Below, one piece after another: positions 17,092 to 25,513 of a DNA stretch of 64,000 nucleotides. Source of the DNA: UBA11606 sp964504305. Lineage in GTDB: Bacteria > Actinomycetota > Acidimicrobiia > Acidimicrobiales > Aldehydirespiratoraceae. The position numbers and the translations under genes were made by a program. The stretch lies in contig CAZDEB010000001.1 of NCBI GenBank assembly GCA_964504305.1, positions 62,001 through 126,000 of the forward strand. Direction: 5' to 3'. Every line of letters starts with the position of its first letter. Position 1 is the first letter of the stretch. The notes beneath the pieces were generated by a model, which saw only the letters and a list, made by a program, of their open reading frames with translations, did no database searches and was not told the DNA's origin.

Positions 17092-18027
17092 TCAGTCGAT
17101 CAGGGTTCGGCCAGTGAGGCGCAAGAACACGTCCTCGAGACTGCTTCGGCGAACAAGGGCGCTATCGGGAACCACTTGGCGCTCTCGAAGCGTGGCCAGC
17201 GCCGCTTCGCCGTCGTCGACGTAGACGAGCAAACGGTCGGGCAGGACTTCGACTCGTTCGCCGATCGCTTCGGCGTCGGGGAGGTGTTCGGCGTTTCGGC
17301 CTCGGCCGAACCGCATTTCGAGAACTTCTCGTGGCGCGTAGGTTTTGATCAGGTGCTGCGGCGAACCTTCGGCCACTATCTTGCCGCCATCCATCACCAC
17401 CAGTCGATCGCAAAGTTGTTCGGCCTCGTCCATGTAGTGAGTGGTGAGCACCAGCGTTCGGCCTTGCTCTTTGAGTTGGTAAAGGCGATCCCACAAGACG
17501 TGCCGGGCCTGAGGGTCGAGGCCGGTCGTGGGTTCGTCGAGGATCAACAACTCGGGTTCGCTGATGAGCGATCTGGCGATGCTGACTCGGCGCTTCTGGC
17601 CGCCGGAGAGCGGTTCGACTGTTGAGTCGGCGCGTTCGGTGAGCTGTACGAAATCGAGGAGTTCGGCGGCGCGATCGCGGGCTTGTGACTTGCTGATGTC
17701 GAAATAGCGGGCGTAGATGACGAGGTTTTCGAGCACCGTGAGTTCGTTGTCGAGTTGATCCAGTTGGGGGACCACGCCGATGCGGCTGCGGATGGTTCGG
17801 CCGTCAGCCTTGGGATCGAGACCAAAGATACGAAGCCGGCCGCTGGTCACGGGTGATACGCATCCAATCATCCTCATGGTCGAAGTTTTTCCGGCACCAT
17901 TCGGACCGAGAAACCCGAACGACTCGCCCGGCGCGACCTCGAAGTCGACTCCGTCGACTGCGACCAAATCACCGAAGTGCTTTTCGAGACAGCGAGCCCA
18001 AATGAGAGATTCGCCTAGATCTTTCAC
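17092..18027 (-). CDS. ABC exporter ATP-binding protein (DrrA/NodI-like)
   Basis: A 311-residue ATPase. Walker A is GPNGAGKTS, the signature is LSGGQKRRVS, and Walker B is LLILDEPTTGLD followed by the H-loop (TTHYMDEAEQ). The long C-terminal extension is typical of ATPases that power ABC-2 exporters. The start is GTG 18027. It is the first gene of a three-gene operon and is divergent from the oligopeptide importer. Confidence 0.92.
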   Translation of the reverse strand: MKDLGESLIWARCLEKHFGDLVAVDGVDFEVAPGESFGFLGPNGAGKTSTMRMIGCVSPVTSGRLRIFGLDPKADGRTIRSRIGVVPQLDQLDNELTVLENLVIYARYFDISKSQARDRAAELLDFVQLTERADSTVEPLSGGQKRRVSIARSLISEPELLILDEPTTGLDPQARHVLWDRLYQLKEQGRTLVLTTHYMDEAEQLCDRLVVMDGGKIVAEGSPQHLIKTYAPREVLEMRFGRGRNAEHLPDAEAIGERVEVLPDRLLVYVDDGEAALATLRERQVVPDSALVRRSSLEDVFLRLTGRTLID

Positions 18028-18040
18028 GTCGGTGACACTA

Positions 18041-18058
18041 CCGTCCGGTTGGGGACGG
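18041..18058. promoter_or_regulatory. Inverted repeat in the divergent gap between exporter and importer operons
   Basis: CCGTCC and GGACGG arms flank a 6-bp spacer, 14 bp upstream of the exporter ATPase start and 62 bp upstream of the importer start. It may be an operator or part of a transcript hairpin. In GC-rich DNA short arms like these can arise by chance, so support is modest. Confidence 0.3.
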
Positions 18059-18119
18059 ATTGCGCGTGGGGCGCTACTGTGCCCACAATGAACGGCCCAG
18101 CCACACGATTGGAAGCTTT

Positions 18120-19127
18120 GTGAGTAGCAACAGTGTGATCGAGGTCTCCGACCTCACCACTCGGTTCAATACGCAAGACGGCGTTGTCCACGCCGTCAGT
18201 GGAGTGAGCTTCGAGCTGCGCCCCGGTGAGTTCCTCGGCGTTGTCGGCGAGAGCGGATCAGGCAAGAGCGTCACGATGATGTCGCTGCTCAAGCTGATCC
18301 CAATGCCCCCTGGCGAGATTGTCGGTGGGTCGGCAATATTCGAAAATCAGGATCTCTTGCAGATGGAGGGCGACGATCTGCGCTCCGTTCGTGGTGGGCG
18401 CATCGGCTTCATTTTTCAAGACCCGATGACATCGCTCAATCCGGTTTTGACCATCGGCAAGCAACTCCGCGAACCGCTAATGCTGCATCGTGGCGCTTCC
18501 AAGAAGGAAGCAAAGCAGCGATCGGTCGAGTTGCTAGAACTCGTAGGATTGCCCGACGCCGAAGAGCGTCTCAAAACGTACCCTCACGAGCTGTCCGGCG
18601 GTATGCGACAGCGAGTCATGATCGCTATGGCCCTTGCGTGTTCGCCCAACGTGATCATCGCCGACGAACCAACGACCGCGCTCGATGTCACAATCCAGGC
18701 CCAAATCATCGAGACGGTTAAGGACCTTCGAGAAAAGCTCGGTACCGCAGTGATCTGGATCACCCATGATCTGGGTGTTGTTGCTGGTCTTGCCGATCGA
18801 GTAATCGTCATGTACGGCGGCGAGATCGTCGAACAAGCGCCCGTCAACCGTCTCTACTCGCATCCGTCTCACCCCTACACCCAAGGGTTGCTCAACTCGA
18901 TGCCGAGCGCCGATCGAAAGGGCGAGGAGTTGGTCAGTATCCCTGGCCAACCGCCGAGCCTGTTCAGCGCACCGGTGGGATGTTCGTTTGCGCCGCGTTG
19001 TCCGTTTGCGTTCGACAGGTGTCAAACCGAAAATCCGCAGCTAGACCAGATGGCCACCACGTCCGAGGAACACTTGGTTGCTTGCTGGTGGGACACCGCC
19101 GAGGGGAAGGAACGCTATGACCGCTGA
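18120..19127 (+). CDS. Oligopeptide ABC importer ATP-binding protein (OppD/DppD-like)
   Basis: A 335-residue ATPase with Walker A GESGSGKS, signature LSGGMRQR and Walker B IIADEPTTALD. The C-terminal oligopeptide-transporter extension contains the cysteine cluster (GCSFAPRCPFAFDRC) that in this family binds an FeS cluster or stabilises the tail. GTG 18120 is chosen as start because the conserved part begins at once after it and GGAAG sits just upstream; an earlier in-frame ATG at 18060 would add an unlike leader. It overlaps the next ATPase by 11 nt. Confidence 0.93.
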   Translation: MSSNSVIEVSDLTTRFNTQDGVVHAVSGVSFELRPGEFLGVVGESGSGKSVTMMSLLKLIPMPPGEIVGGSAIFENQDLLQMEGDDLRSVRGGRIGFIFQDPMTSLNPVLTIGKQLREPLMLHRGASKKEAKQRSVELLELVGLPDAEERLKTYPHELSGGMRQRVMIAMALACSPNVIIADEPTTALDVTIQAQIIETVKDLREKLGTAVIWITHDLGVVAGLADRVIVMYGGEIVEQAPVNRLYSHPSHPYTQGLLNSMPSADRKGEELVSIPGQPPSLFSAPVGCSFAPRCPFAFDRCQTENPQLDQMATTSEEHLVACWWDTAEGKERYDR

Positions 19128-20133
19128 AGTCGCGGCCGAGCCCGAAACCTCTTGGGGGGACGAGCGCGAAGTGCTGCTAAGGGTCACCGATCTCAAGAAG
19201 CACTTTCCGATCATGAAGGGATTGGTTCGGCGCAAGGTCGGAGCGGTAAAGGCCGTCGACGGTGTCAGCTTCGACATCTTTCGCGGCGAGACCCTGGGAT
19301 TGGTCGGCGAGAGTGGCTGCGGCAAATCGACGACAGGCCGGGTAATCCTTCAGCTCGACGCGGCCACTAGCGGAACCGTCAACTTCGCCGGCCAAGAGCT
19401 GACTCAGTTGTCGAGTTCTCAGTTGCGAAAAGTGCGCCCGAACATGCAGATGGTGTTTCAGGACCCCCATGCTTCGCTGAACCCTCGCATGACGGTGGCG
19501 TCGATCATCGACGAACCCCTTTTCGAGCACAAATACGGCAACAAAGCCGAGCGCCACGCTCTGATCGAAGAGATGCTGTTGTTGGTGGGCCTATCGCCCG
19601 CTCACGCCAACCGCTACCCACACGAATTTTCCGGAGGTCAACGCCAACGGATCGGTATAGCCCGTGCTATTGCCCTCAATCCCGATTTTGTGGTCTGCGA
19701 CGAACCGATCGCCGCGCTCGATGTGTCGATTCAGGCCCAGGTTGTCAACCTGCTCGCCAAGCTGCAACACGACCTCAATCTCACCTACCTATTCATCTCT
19801 CACGACCTTTCGATGGTCCGTCACCTTGCCGACCGCGTCGCGGTGATGTACCTCGGCACGATGGTCGAGCTCGGACCGGTCGACGAAATCTACGACGACC
19901 CTCAGCACCCGTACACCAAGGCTCTGCATTCGGCTGTTCCTACGCCCAACCCGGTGGTCGAGTCCTTTAGGGAACGAATCATCCTTCAAGGCGATATTCC
20001 GAGCCCCGCCCATCCGCCGGCCGGGTGCTCGTTTCACACCCGGTGTCCGATCGCGCAGCCGGAGTGCTCGCAGCGAACGCCCGAGTGGCGAGAACTTTCT
20101 TCGAACCGATGGGTGGCCTGCCACCTCGTTTAA
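19117..20133 (+). CDS. Oligopeptide ABC importer ATP-binding protein (OppF/DppF-like)
   Basis: A 338-residue ATPase, partner of the preceding one. Walker A is GESGCGKS, signature FSGGQRQR, Walker B VVCDEPIAALD. The C-terminal region has the same cysteine-rich importer tail (GCSFHTRCPIAQPEC). The ATG at 19117 is preceded by GGGGAAGGA. The reading frame overlaps the OppD-like gene by 11 nt. It supplies the second nucleotide-binding domain of the peptide importer encoded to 24160. Confidence 0.93.
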   Translation: MTAEVAAEPETSWGDEREVLLRVTDLKKHFPIMKGLVRRKVGAVKAVDGVSFDIFRGETLGLVGESGCGKSTTGRVILQLDAATSGTVNFAGQELTQLSSSQLRKVRPNMQMVFQDPHASLNPRMTVASIIDEPLFEHKYGNKAERHALIEEMLLLVGLSPAHANRYPHEFSGGQRQRIGIARAIALNPDFVVCDEPIAALDVSIQAQVVNLLAKLQHDLNLTYLFISHDLSMVRHLADRVAVMYLGTMVELGPVDEIYDDPQHPYTKALHSAVPTPNPVVESFRERIILQGDIPSPAHPPAGCSFHTRCPIAQPECSQRTPEWRELSSNRWVACHLV

Positions 20134-20250
20134 TCCGCGCCGTGCCTATTTTCCGCGCCGCTTGCATTCTGTTAGCCGCTGGATAATGTGCAAGGCTTCG
20201 ATGTCGACACCCACCCTGGGCTGTCGGGAATACAGGAAACTGGAGGGACA

Positions 20251-22071
20251 ATGAGTCTCAAGAAACTCCTGGCTCTACTTGCGGTATTGGTGATGTTCGC
20301 CGCCGCTTGTGGATCCGATGATGACACTGCGGGCGACGACACCGTCGCCAGCGATTCCGGTGATTCCGGTGATTCTGGTGATTCGGGTGATACCGAGGAT
20401 CCTGACACTGGCACCGATGAAGCGCCCGCCGAGGAAGCTTCCACTGCTGGTCAGGGTGGCAACTTGTTGCTCCTGCAGTGGCAGGCGCCTTCGCAGGCCA
20501 ACTCGTACCTGTCGAGCGGTACCAAGGACCTTCTCGCTGGCTCGCTCGTTCTCGAGCCGCTGGCCGAAACTGGTCCCGACGGCGTGTTGGTTCCGGCCTT
20601 GGCTTCGGCAATCCCGTCGGCGAGCGATGGCAGCATTTCTGCTGACCAGACTTCCATCACTTGGTCGCTTCGCGACGACGTGATGTGGTCCGATGGCACA
20701 CCGTTCACGTCCGCCGACGTTGTATTTACGTACGACTATTGCGCTGATCCCGAAACCGGTTGCTCCAGCGACGCTCTGACCGATGTTGCCAGTGTTGTTG
20801 CCGACGATGACTACACCGTCACCATTACCTTCAACGATCCCAAGCCTTACCCGTTCGAGCTGTTTGTGTCTTACACCAGCCCGATCCTTCAGAAGGCTCA
20901 GATGGAAGAGTGCATCGGTGCCGCGGCAGTGTCGTGCTCGGATCAGAACTTCGCCCCGGTCGGTACCGGTCCCTACATGGTGACCGAGCTGCGGCCTGAG
21001 GACACCGTTACATACGAGTTCAACCCGAACTATCGTGGCAACGCTGCAGGTCAGCCGTTCTTCGGCACCGTTGAGATCAAGGGTGGCGGCGACGCCGAGT
21101 CGGCCGCTCGTTCGGTTCTCGAAGTTGGCGAAGCCGACTACGCCTGGAACCTCCAGGTGGCGCCAGAAATCTTGGCTCCCATGGAAGCGGCCGGCAACGG
21201 CCGTTTGGCATCCGCGTTCACCGCAAACGTTGAGCACATCAACCTCAACCAGACCGACCCGAACGCCGATCCCAAGTCCGAAGGCACCCCGCATCCGTTG
21301 TTCGTCGATAACCCCGACCTGCAGCGTGCGCTTTCCATCGCCATCAACCGCGAAGAGCTTGTGGCTGTTGGTTACGGCCCGTCTGGTAACCCCACATGCA
21401 ACATGTGGCCGGTGGGTGCTCAAAACAGCACCAACAACGACTGGTGCCTCACCCAAGACATCGACGGCGCCAACGCCCTTCTCGATGGCCTGGGCTACAT
21501 GGACACCGACGGTGATGGCGTACGTGAAGCCCCCGGCTTCGGTCCGCTCGAGTTCGACTATGTCACCTCGACCAACGGCGTGCGTCAGAGCAACCAGGAA
21601 CTCATTGCGAACTACTGGGATCAGATTGGTGTGAAGGCCAACATGAAGAACGAGGACGCAAGCCTCTTCTTCGATGGCACCTGCGCCAGCGATGCCTGCA
21701 TCTGGAAGTTCTACAACCCGATGGAAATGTTCACCAACGGCGCCGCGAGCCCGTACGCCCCCGCCTACATGAAGGGCTGGACCAGCGAGAACATCCCCAC
21801 GGCTGACAACGCGTGGGGCCTCGACAACATCCCGCGCCTCAACAGCCCGGAATACGATGCGCTGTCCGACGAGGCTGATGTCACCGCTCTCGATGATCCT
21901 CGTCTAAACGAGATTGTCATCGCGATGAACGACATTGTTTCCACGTCGGCCACCATCCCGTTGATCCACCGTGCCAACGCTTCGGCGTTCGCCAATTCCA
22001 TCACTGGTACTGGCGACCTCAACGGTTGGGACAGCGAGTACTGGAACATCGAACAGTGGGGACGCAGCTAA
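20251..22071 (+). CDS. Oligopeptide-binding lipoprotein (SBP family 5)
   Basis: A 606-residue extracytoplasmic binding protein. The signal peptide ends in the lipobox FAAAC (lipid-modified Cys20), followed by an acidic low-complexity linker made of Gly-Asp-Ser repeats and then the family 5 solute-binding domain (SFLWSL-type SITWSLRDDVMWSDGTPFT segment, YMVTELRPEDTV and so on). TGGAGG lies just upstream of ATG 20251. It is encoded between the ATPases and the permeases, with a strong hairpin after it. The ligand is probably a peptide, but family 5 proteins also bind nickel, sugars and other compounds. Confidence 0.93.
   Translation: MSLKKLLALLAVLVMFAAACGSDDDTAGDDTVASDSGDSGDSGDSGDTEDPDTGTDEAPAEEASTAGQGGNLLLLQWQAPSQANSYLSSGTKDLLAGSLVLEPLAETGPDGVLVPALASAIPSASDGSISADQTSITWSLRDDVMWSDGTPFTSADVVFTYDYCADPETGCSSDALTDVASVVADDDYTVTITFNDPKPYPFELFVSYTSPILQKAQMEECIGAAAVSCSDQNFAPVGTGPYMVTELRPEDTVTYEFNPNYRGNAAGQPFFGTVEIKGGGDAESAARSVLEVGEADYAWNLQVAPEILAPMEAAGNGRLASAFTANVEHINLNQTDPNADPKSEGTPHPLFVDNPDLQRALSIAINREELVAVGYGPSGNPTCNMWPVGAQNSTNNDWCLTQDIDGANALLDGLGYMDTDGDGVREAPGFGPLEFDYVTSTNGVRQSNQELIANYWDQIGVKANMKNEDASLFFDGTCASDACIWKFYNPMEMFTNGAASPYAPAYMKGWTSENIPTADNAWGLDNIPRLNSPEYDALSDEADVTALDDPRLNEIVIAMNDIVSTSATIPLIHRANASAFANSITGTGDLNGWDSEYWNIEQWGRS
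20352..20397 (+). repeat. 9-bp tandem repeats coding a Gly-Asp-Ser linker
   Basis: About four to five near-identical copies of GGTGATTCC/T encode repeated Gly-Asp-Ser just after the lipobox of the binding protein. The repeat is a flexible acidic tether between the lipid anchor and the ligand-binding domain. Slippage could change linker length between strains. Confidence 0.75.
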
Positions 22072-22093
22072 TTAGCTGACGTACTCATGCGAG

Positions 22094-22122
22094 GACGGCG
22101 GGGGCTTTGCGCCCCCGCCGTC
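22094..22122 (+). terminator. 12-bp GC-rich hairpin after the binding-protein gene
   Basis: GACGGCGGGGGC and GCCCCCGCCGTC form a perfect 12-bp stem around the loop TTTGC, 23 nt after the binding-protein stop and 40 nt before the permease start. It is not followed by a full T-run (GTCGAACTATTTT). It probably stabilises the 3' end of the upstream message or partly terminates it, giving more binding protein than permease, as is common in such operons. Confidence 0.7.
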
Positions 22123-22161
22123 GTCGAACTATTTTCGGGACATGTGGGGGAGAGTTAGTCG

Positions 22162-23181
22162 ATGGTTAGGTACGTAGTTCGAAGAGTCTTGATCGCAATC
22201 CCGACGCTGCTGATGATCAGCCTCGTCGTGTTCACGATTCTCGATATTGCACCTGGTGATCCCACCGCCCAACTCCCCCTCACCGTTCCCGCCGAGGTTC
22301 GCGAACAGATTCGCGAATCGCTCGGCTTCAACGACCCGTTCATTCAGCGTTGGTGGAACTGGAACGAACTCATGGTCGTAAACGAACCGATTCATGCGTT
22401 CGAAGAGGTAACCCACACTTGTTTTGGTGATTGCGAAAGCCGAGCTCGGATAATTTCTTGGAGTTCGCGGTCGCCGGCGATGGACACGGTTTACGAACGG
22501 CTTCCTCAGACAACGTGGGTGCTGGGGGTCGCCCTGATGTTCGGGGTTTTGCTGGCCATACCCATAGGCACCATGCAGGCCTACAAACAATATTCTTGGT
22601 TCGACAATCTCGGCACGTTCGTAACGATGCTCGGGTTTTCGGTGCCGGTATTTGTGATCGGCCCCATGTTCATCTGGGTTTTCTCGGTGAAACTCGGCTG
22701 GCTCCCGACGTTTTACAAAACCACTCACGACGTAAATTTCACCGACCTCGGGAGTATTTGGTTTCAGATCAAGCAGCTCCTGATGCCCGTGGGAGTGCTA
22801 ACTCTTTTCTACGCCGCGTCGTTTGGCCGCTTCGCCCGCGCGTCAGTTCTCGAGAATCTCAACGAGGGATACGTGCGCACCGCCCGATCCAAAGGGCTCG
22901 GCGAACCGACGGTGATGACTCGCCACGTGCTGCGCAACAGCCTGATTCCGGTAGTGACCTTGCTGGCGTTGTCGATCCCCGGTGTCTTCGGCGGCGCAAT
23001 CATCACCGAGAACATCTTTCGCATCAACGGCCTAGGCCAACTGCTGCTGGTTTCGATCGGCCAGAACGACATCCCGATGGTGCAAACCCTCGTGTTCATA
23101 TTCGCGGCGCTCACCGTTTTGTTCAACATCATCGCCGACATCCTTTACGGCTTCCTCGACCCACGGATCCGATATGACTGA
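22162..23181 (+). CDS. Oligopeptide ABC importer permease (DppB-like)
   Basis: A 339-residue permease starting like DppB/OppB (MVRYVVRRVLIAIPTLL, then IAPGDPTAQ). It has six membrane segments and the EAA loop near TARSKGLGEPTVMTRHV. It overlaps the next permease by 8 nt. A large loop between helices 1 and 2 carries two cysteines (CFGDC). Confidence 0.93.
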   Translation: MVRYVVRRVLIAIPTLLMISLVVFTILDIAPGDPTAQLPLTVPAEVREQIRESLGFNDPFIQRWWNWNELMVVNEPIHAFEEVTHTCFGDCESRARIISWSSRSPAMDTVYERLPQTTWVLGVALMFGVLLAIPIGTMQAYKQYSWFDNLGTFVTMLGFSVPVFVIGPMFIWVFSVKLGWLPTFYKTTHDVNFTDLGSIWFQIKQLLMPVGVLTLFYAASFGRFARASVLENLNEGYVRTARSKGLGEPTVMTRHVLRNSLIPVVTLLALSIPGVFGGAIITENIFRINGLGQLLLVSIGQNDIPMVQTLVFIFAALTVLFNIIADILYGFLDPRIRYD

Positions 23182-24160
23182 TCTCTCCGACTCCAACGAT
23201 CCAGAGCCAGCAGAGTCGAGACGCCGAGATGCTGACGACGTGGCAGCCTCCGGGCTTGAGGCCGCCAACGAACTAGGCGAGTTCCGATCTCTGCGCGGCG
23301 ACGTCTGGCGTCAGTTCCGGCGACATCGAGGCGCGGTGGTCGGCATTGTCATCTTGATTCTCATCACGGTCGGGTGCTTTCTCGGGCCGATAATCTTGCC
23401 TTTCGACACCTCGACTCCGGTGGTGTCCAACGCAAACCGCGGGCCGGGATGGCCTCATATTTGGGGCACCGACAACCTTGGCCGCGATGCCTTCGCCCGA
23501 GGCCTCATTGGTGGACGTATTTCACTGGCCGTGGGTTTCGTGGCCATGGCCGTATCAATAATCCTTGGTGTTCTCATCGGGGTCCTGGCCGGGTTTTTCC
23601 GCTGGCTCGATGGTGTCCTCATGCGGATCACGGACCTGTTCTTGTCGCTGCCGTTGCTTCCTGTGCTCCTCGTGGTCATCGTGTTGTTCCGTGACCCGGT
23701 TCAGGAGTCGCTGGGCGAAGGCCTCGGCATCTTTGTTCTCATGGTCTTGATCATTGGCGGGACCAGCTGGATGCAAACTGCCCGCATCGTACGAGGCGAA
23801 GTCCTTTCCCTGAAGGAACAAGAATTCATCCTGGCCAGTCGCAGCATCGGGACGAGACCGTGGCGGATCATCAGCAAGCACGTCATCCCAAATGTGATGA
23901 GCCCCGTGATCGTCGCTGCTTCGCTCGGCATCGCGACTGCCATCCTCACCGAATCCGCCGTTTCGTTCCTCGGACTCGGTTTCCCGCTTCAGCTGCCCAC
24001 ATGGGGCCGTTTGCTCAACGAGGCCAAAGATCGCATCACCCTCAACGTTTGGTTGGTTGCCGGCCCTGGCCTGTTACTTTCGCTCACCGTCATGAGTGTC
24101 AACTTCATTGGTGATGGTCTTCGCGACGCTCTCGATCCCAAGCAGCGCAGTCAGGGCTGA
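23174..24160 (+). CDS. Oligopeptide ABC importer permease (DppC-like)
   Basis: A 328-residue DppC/OppC-type permease with a hydrophilic N-terminal extension of about 40 residues, then the N-terminal family segment (WRQFRRHRGAVVGIVILILI), GTDNLGRDAFARGLIGGR and the EAA loop SRSIGTRPWRIISKHVIPN. It completes the importer. The 3' end overlaps a convergent cupredoxin gene by 10 bp. Confidence 0.93.
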   Translation: MTDLSDSNDPEPAESRRRDADDVAASGLEAANELGEFRSLRGDVWRQFRRHRGAVVGIVILILITVGCFLGPIILPFDTSTPVVSNANRGPGWPHIWGTDNLGRDAFARGLIGGRISLAVGFVAMAVSIILGVLIGVLAGFFRWLDGVLMRITDLFLSLPLLPVLLVVIVLFRDPVQESLGEGLGIFVLMVLIIGGTSWMQTARIVRGEVLSLKEQEFILASRSIGTRPWRIISKHVIPNVMSPVIVAASLGIATAILTESAVSFLGLGFPLQLPTWGRLLNEAKDRITLNVWLVAGPGLLLSLTVMSVNFIGDGLRDALDPKQRSQG

Positions 24161-24597
24161 TCGGGCGCGATTGGTTCGGTAATCACGAGAACCGCCGTCA
24201 TGCCTTTTTCGGCGTGGCCCACGATGTCGCAATAGAGTTCGTAGTTGCCCGGTTGAATGTTGTCGAGGTCTAGTCGGGCCGTGCTGCCGGCCGGGACCTC
24301 GCCGCTGCTCGGCCCGCGGCGGATACCGAGGTTGTGGTTGAGCAGCCCGGTGTTCTTGGCCTCGAGGCGCACCGCACCAGCGGGCGCGGTGAGGTCGCCA
24401 CCGAAGCCGTAATCGAACATCGTGAGTTCGACGGTTGTGCCGGCGTACGGTTCGCCGCCCCCACGGCCGAAAACGATTGCCGCGGCGGCGGTGGCGACGA
24501 CCACGGGCACCAAGACGAACAGTGCCAGCCGGGTCTGTTGGCGTCGCTTTCGTTGGGCGACCCGTTGAGCACGTCGAGATCGTTGTTGCTGGCTCAT
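24151..24597 (-). CDS. Membrane-anchored cupredoxin-like protein
   Basis: A 148-residue protein with a strongly basic N-terminus, one membrane anchor (residues 24-43) and an extracytoplasmic plastocyanin-like domain. A full type 1 copper ligand set is visible: His88 (LNHNLG), Cys123 and His128 (YCDIVGH) and Met133 (KGM). It could be an electron carrier or copper-binding protein; no electron-transfer partner is adjacent, though narGHJI and cydAB are in the window. Basic residues before the anchor predict that the N-terminus stays inside. Confidence 0.85.
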   Translation of the reverse strand: MSQQQRSRRAQRVAQRKRRQQTRLALFVLVPVVVATAAAAIVFGRGGGEPYAGTTVELTMFDYGFGGDLTAPAGAVRLEAKNTGLLNHNLGIRRGPSSGEVPAGSTARLDLDNIQPGNYELYCDIVGHAEKGMTAVLVITEPIAPDQP

Positions 24598-24656
24598 CGC
24601 AACATCAAAGCGAAGTCGCCGTTGAGTTTCCAGAGTCCTTGGACCCAGGTCGCTGT

Positions 24657-25400
24657 TCAGGCTGCGAGCTCGACCGCCAATTCAGCTGGGCAGGCGCCGG
24701 CTCGACGGTAGAAGCTGAGATGGCACCCGATCAGCGTGGCGCCAGCCAAACCGATTGTCGCAATCACCGAACCGGCTATTGCGTCAAAGACGTAGTGATT
24801 GGCAGTGAGCACCACGGCTGAGGCCATTACCAACGGGCTGAGCAGGGCCAGAGCTCGTATTAGTTTGTGCTGGATCGTACGAAACAAAATGATGCCAACC
24901 AGTAGGTTCCAACCGACGTGGAGGCTGGGTACGGCGGCGTACTTGTTGACCAGCGATGGCGGCTGCAAGACCCGGTACGACTTGGACAGTTCTGTCACGG
25001 TGTCGACGAAAGCGCCTGGCATGAGCCTGGGGGGAGCGACCGGAAACGCCATGAAGATGATGAGCCCGATCCCGCCCGACACGAACATCGCGTTGCGCAA
25101 TAGTAGGTACGAGGGGCGGTGGTTGCGGTAGAGCCAGACAAAGGTGATGGCGATAACCGGCCAGTGGCCCCAGATGTAAACCCAGTTGGCGGCGGTCACG
25201 ATCTGGCGGTGATGAAGGATCCATCCCTGCACCGTTGTTTCGATATCGATTCCGACACCGCGTTCGAGCCGAAGCACCGACTGTCCGTGCGCCGTTGCTG
25301 TGGCTTGGCTTCCCTCGGTCAGTCCTCTAACTCCGAAGTAGGCCAGCGCCGCTCCCACGAGCAAGCCAAGCTGCCAACCAACTTTGCCGATCGTTCGCAT
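24657..25400 (-). CDS. PAP2-superfamily membrane phosphatase/transferase
   Basis: A 247-residue membrane protein with about six segments and PAP2-type motifs VPSLHVGW (catalytic histidine) and ANHYVFDAIAG (second histidine). The form VPSLHxGW is seen in the branch related to inositol-phosphoryl transferases and bacterial mycothiol-era inositol lipid enzymes. ATG 25400 is chosen over earlier in-frame starts because GGAGGG lies 5 nt upstream. It probably acts on a membrane phospholipid or polyprenyl phosphate on the outer face. The precise substrate is unknown. Confidence 0.82.
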   Translation of the reverse strand: MRTIGKVGWQLGLLVGAALAYFGVRGLTEGSQATATAHGQSVLRLERGVGIDIETTVQGWILHHRQIVTAANWVYIWGHWPVIAITFVWLYRNHRPSYLLLRNAMFVSGGIGLIIFMAFPVAPPRLMPGAFVDTVTELSKSYRVLQPPSLVNKYAAVPSLHVGWNLLVGIILFRTIQHKLIRALALLSPLVMASAVVLTANHYVFDAIAGSVIATIGLAGATLIGCHLSFYRRAGACPAELAVELAA

Positions 25401-25513
25401 CAGAACCCTCCAATCCATGGCCGCGTCATTTGTTATGGAGGGCAACCGAACAACCACCCGGACGTAATCCGAGATTGTGTCAATTGAGATATTTGGCTTC
25501 AGCCGGGAGGGGC

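Noticed and set aside
20162..20189. Promoter upstream of the oligopeptide-binding protein
   Set aside because: TTGCAT and GATAAT are only 14 bp apart; the 16-bp alternative has a poor -10. Not convincing.
20352..20397. Short regular repeats as a possible CRISPR or regulatory array
   Set aside because: They are 9-bp in-frame units inside the binding-protein linker and have no spacers.
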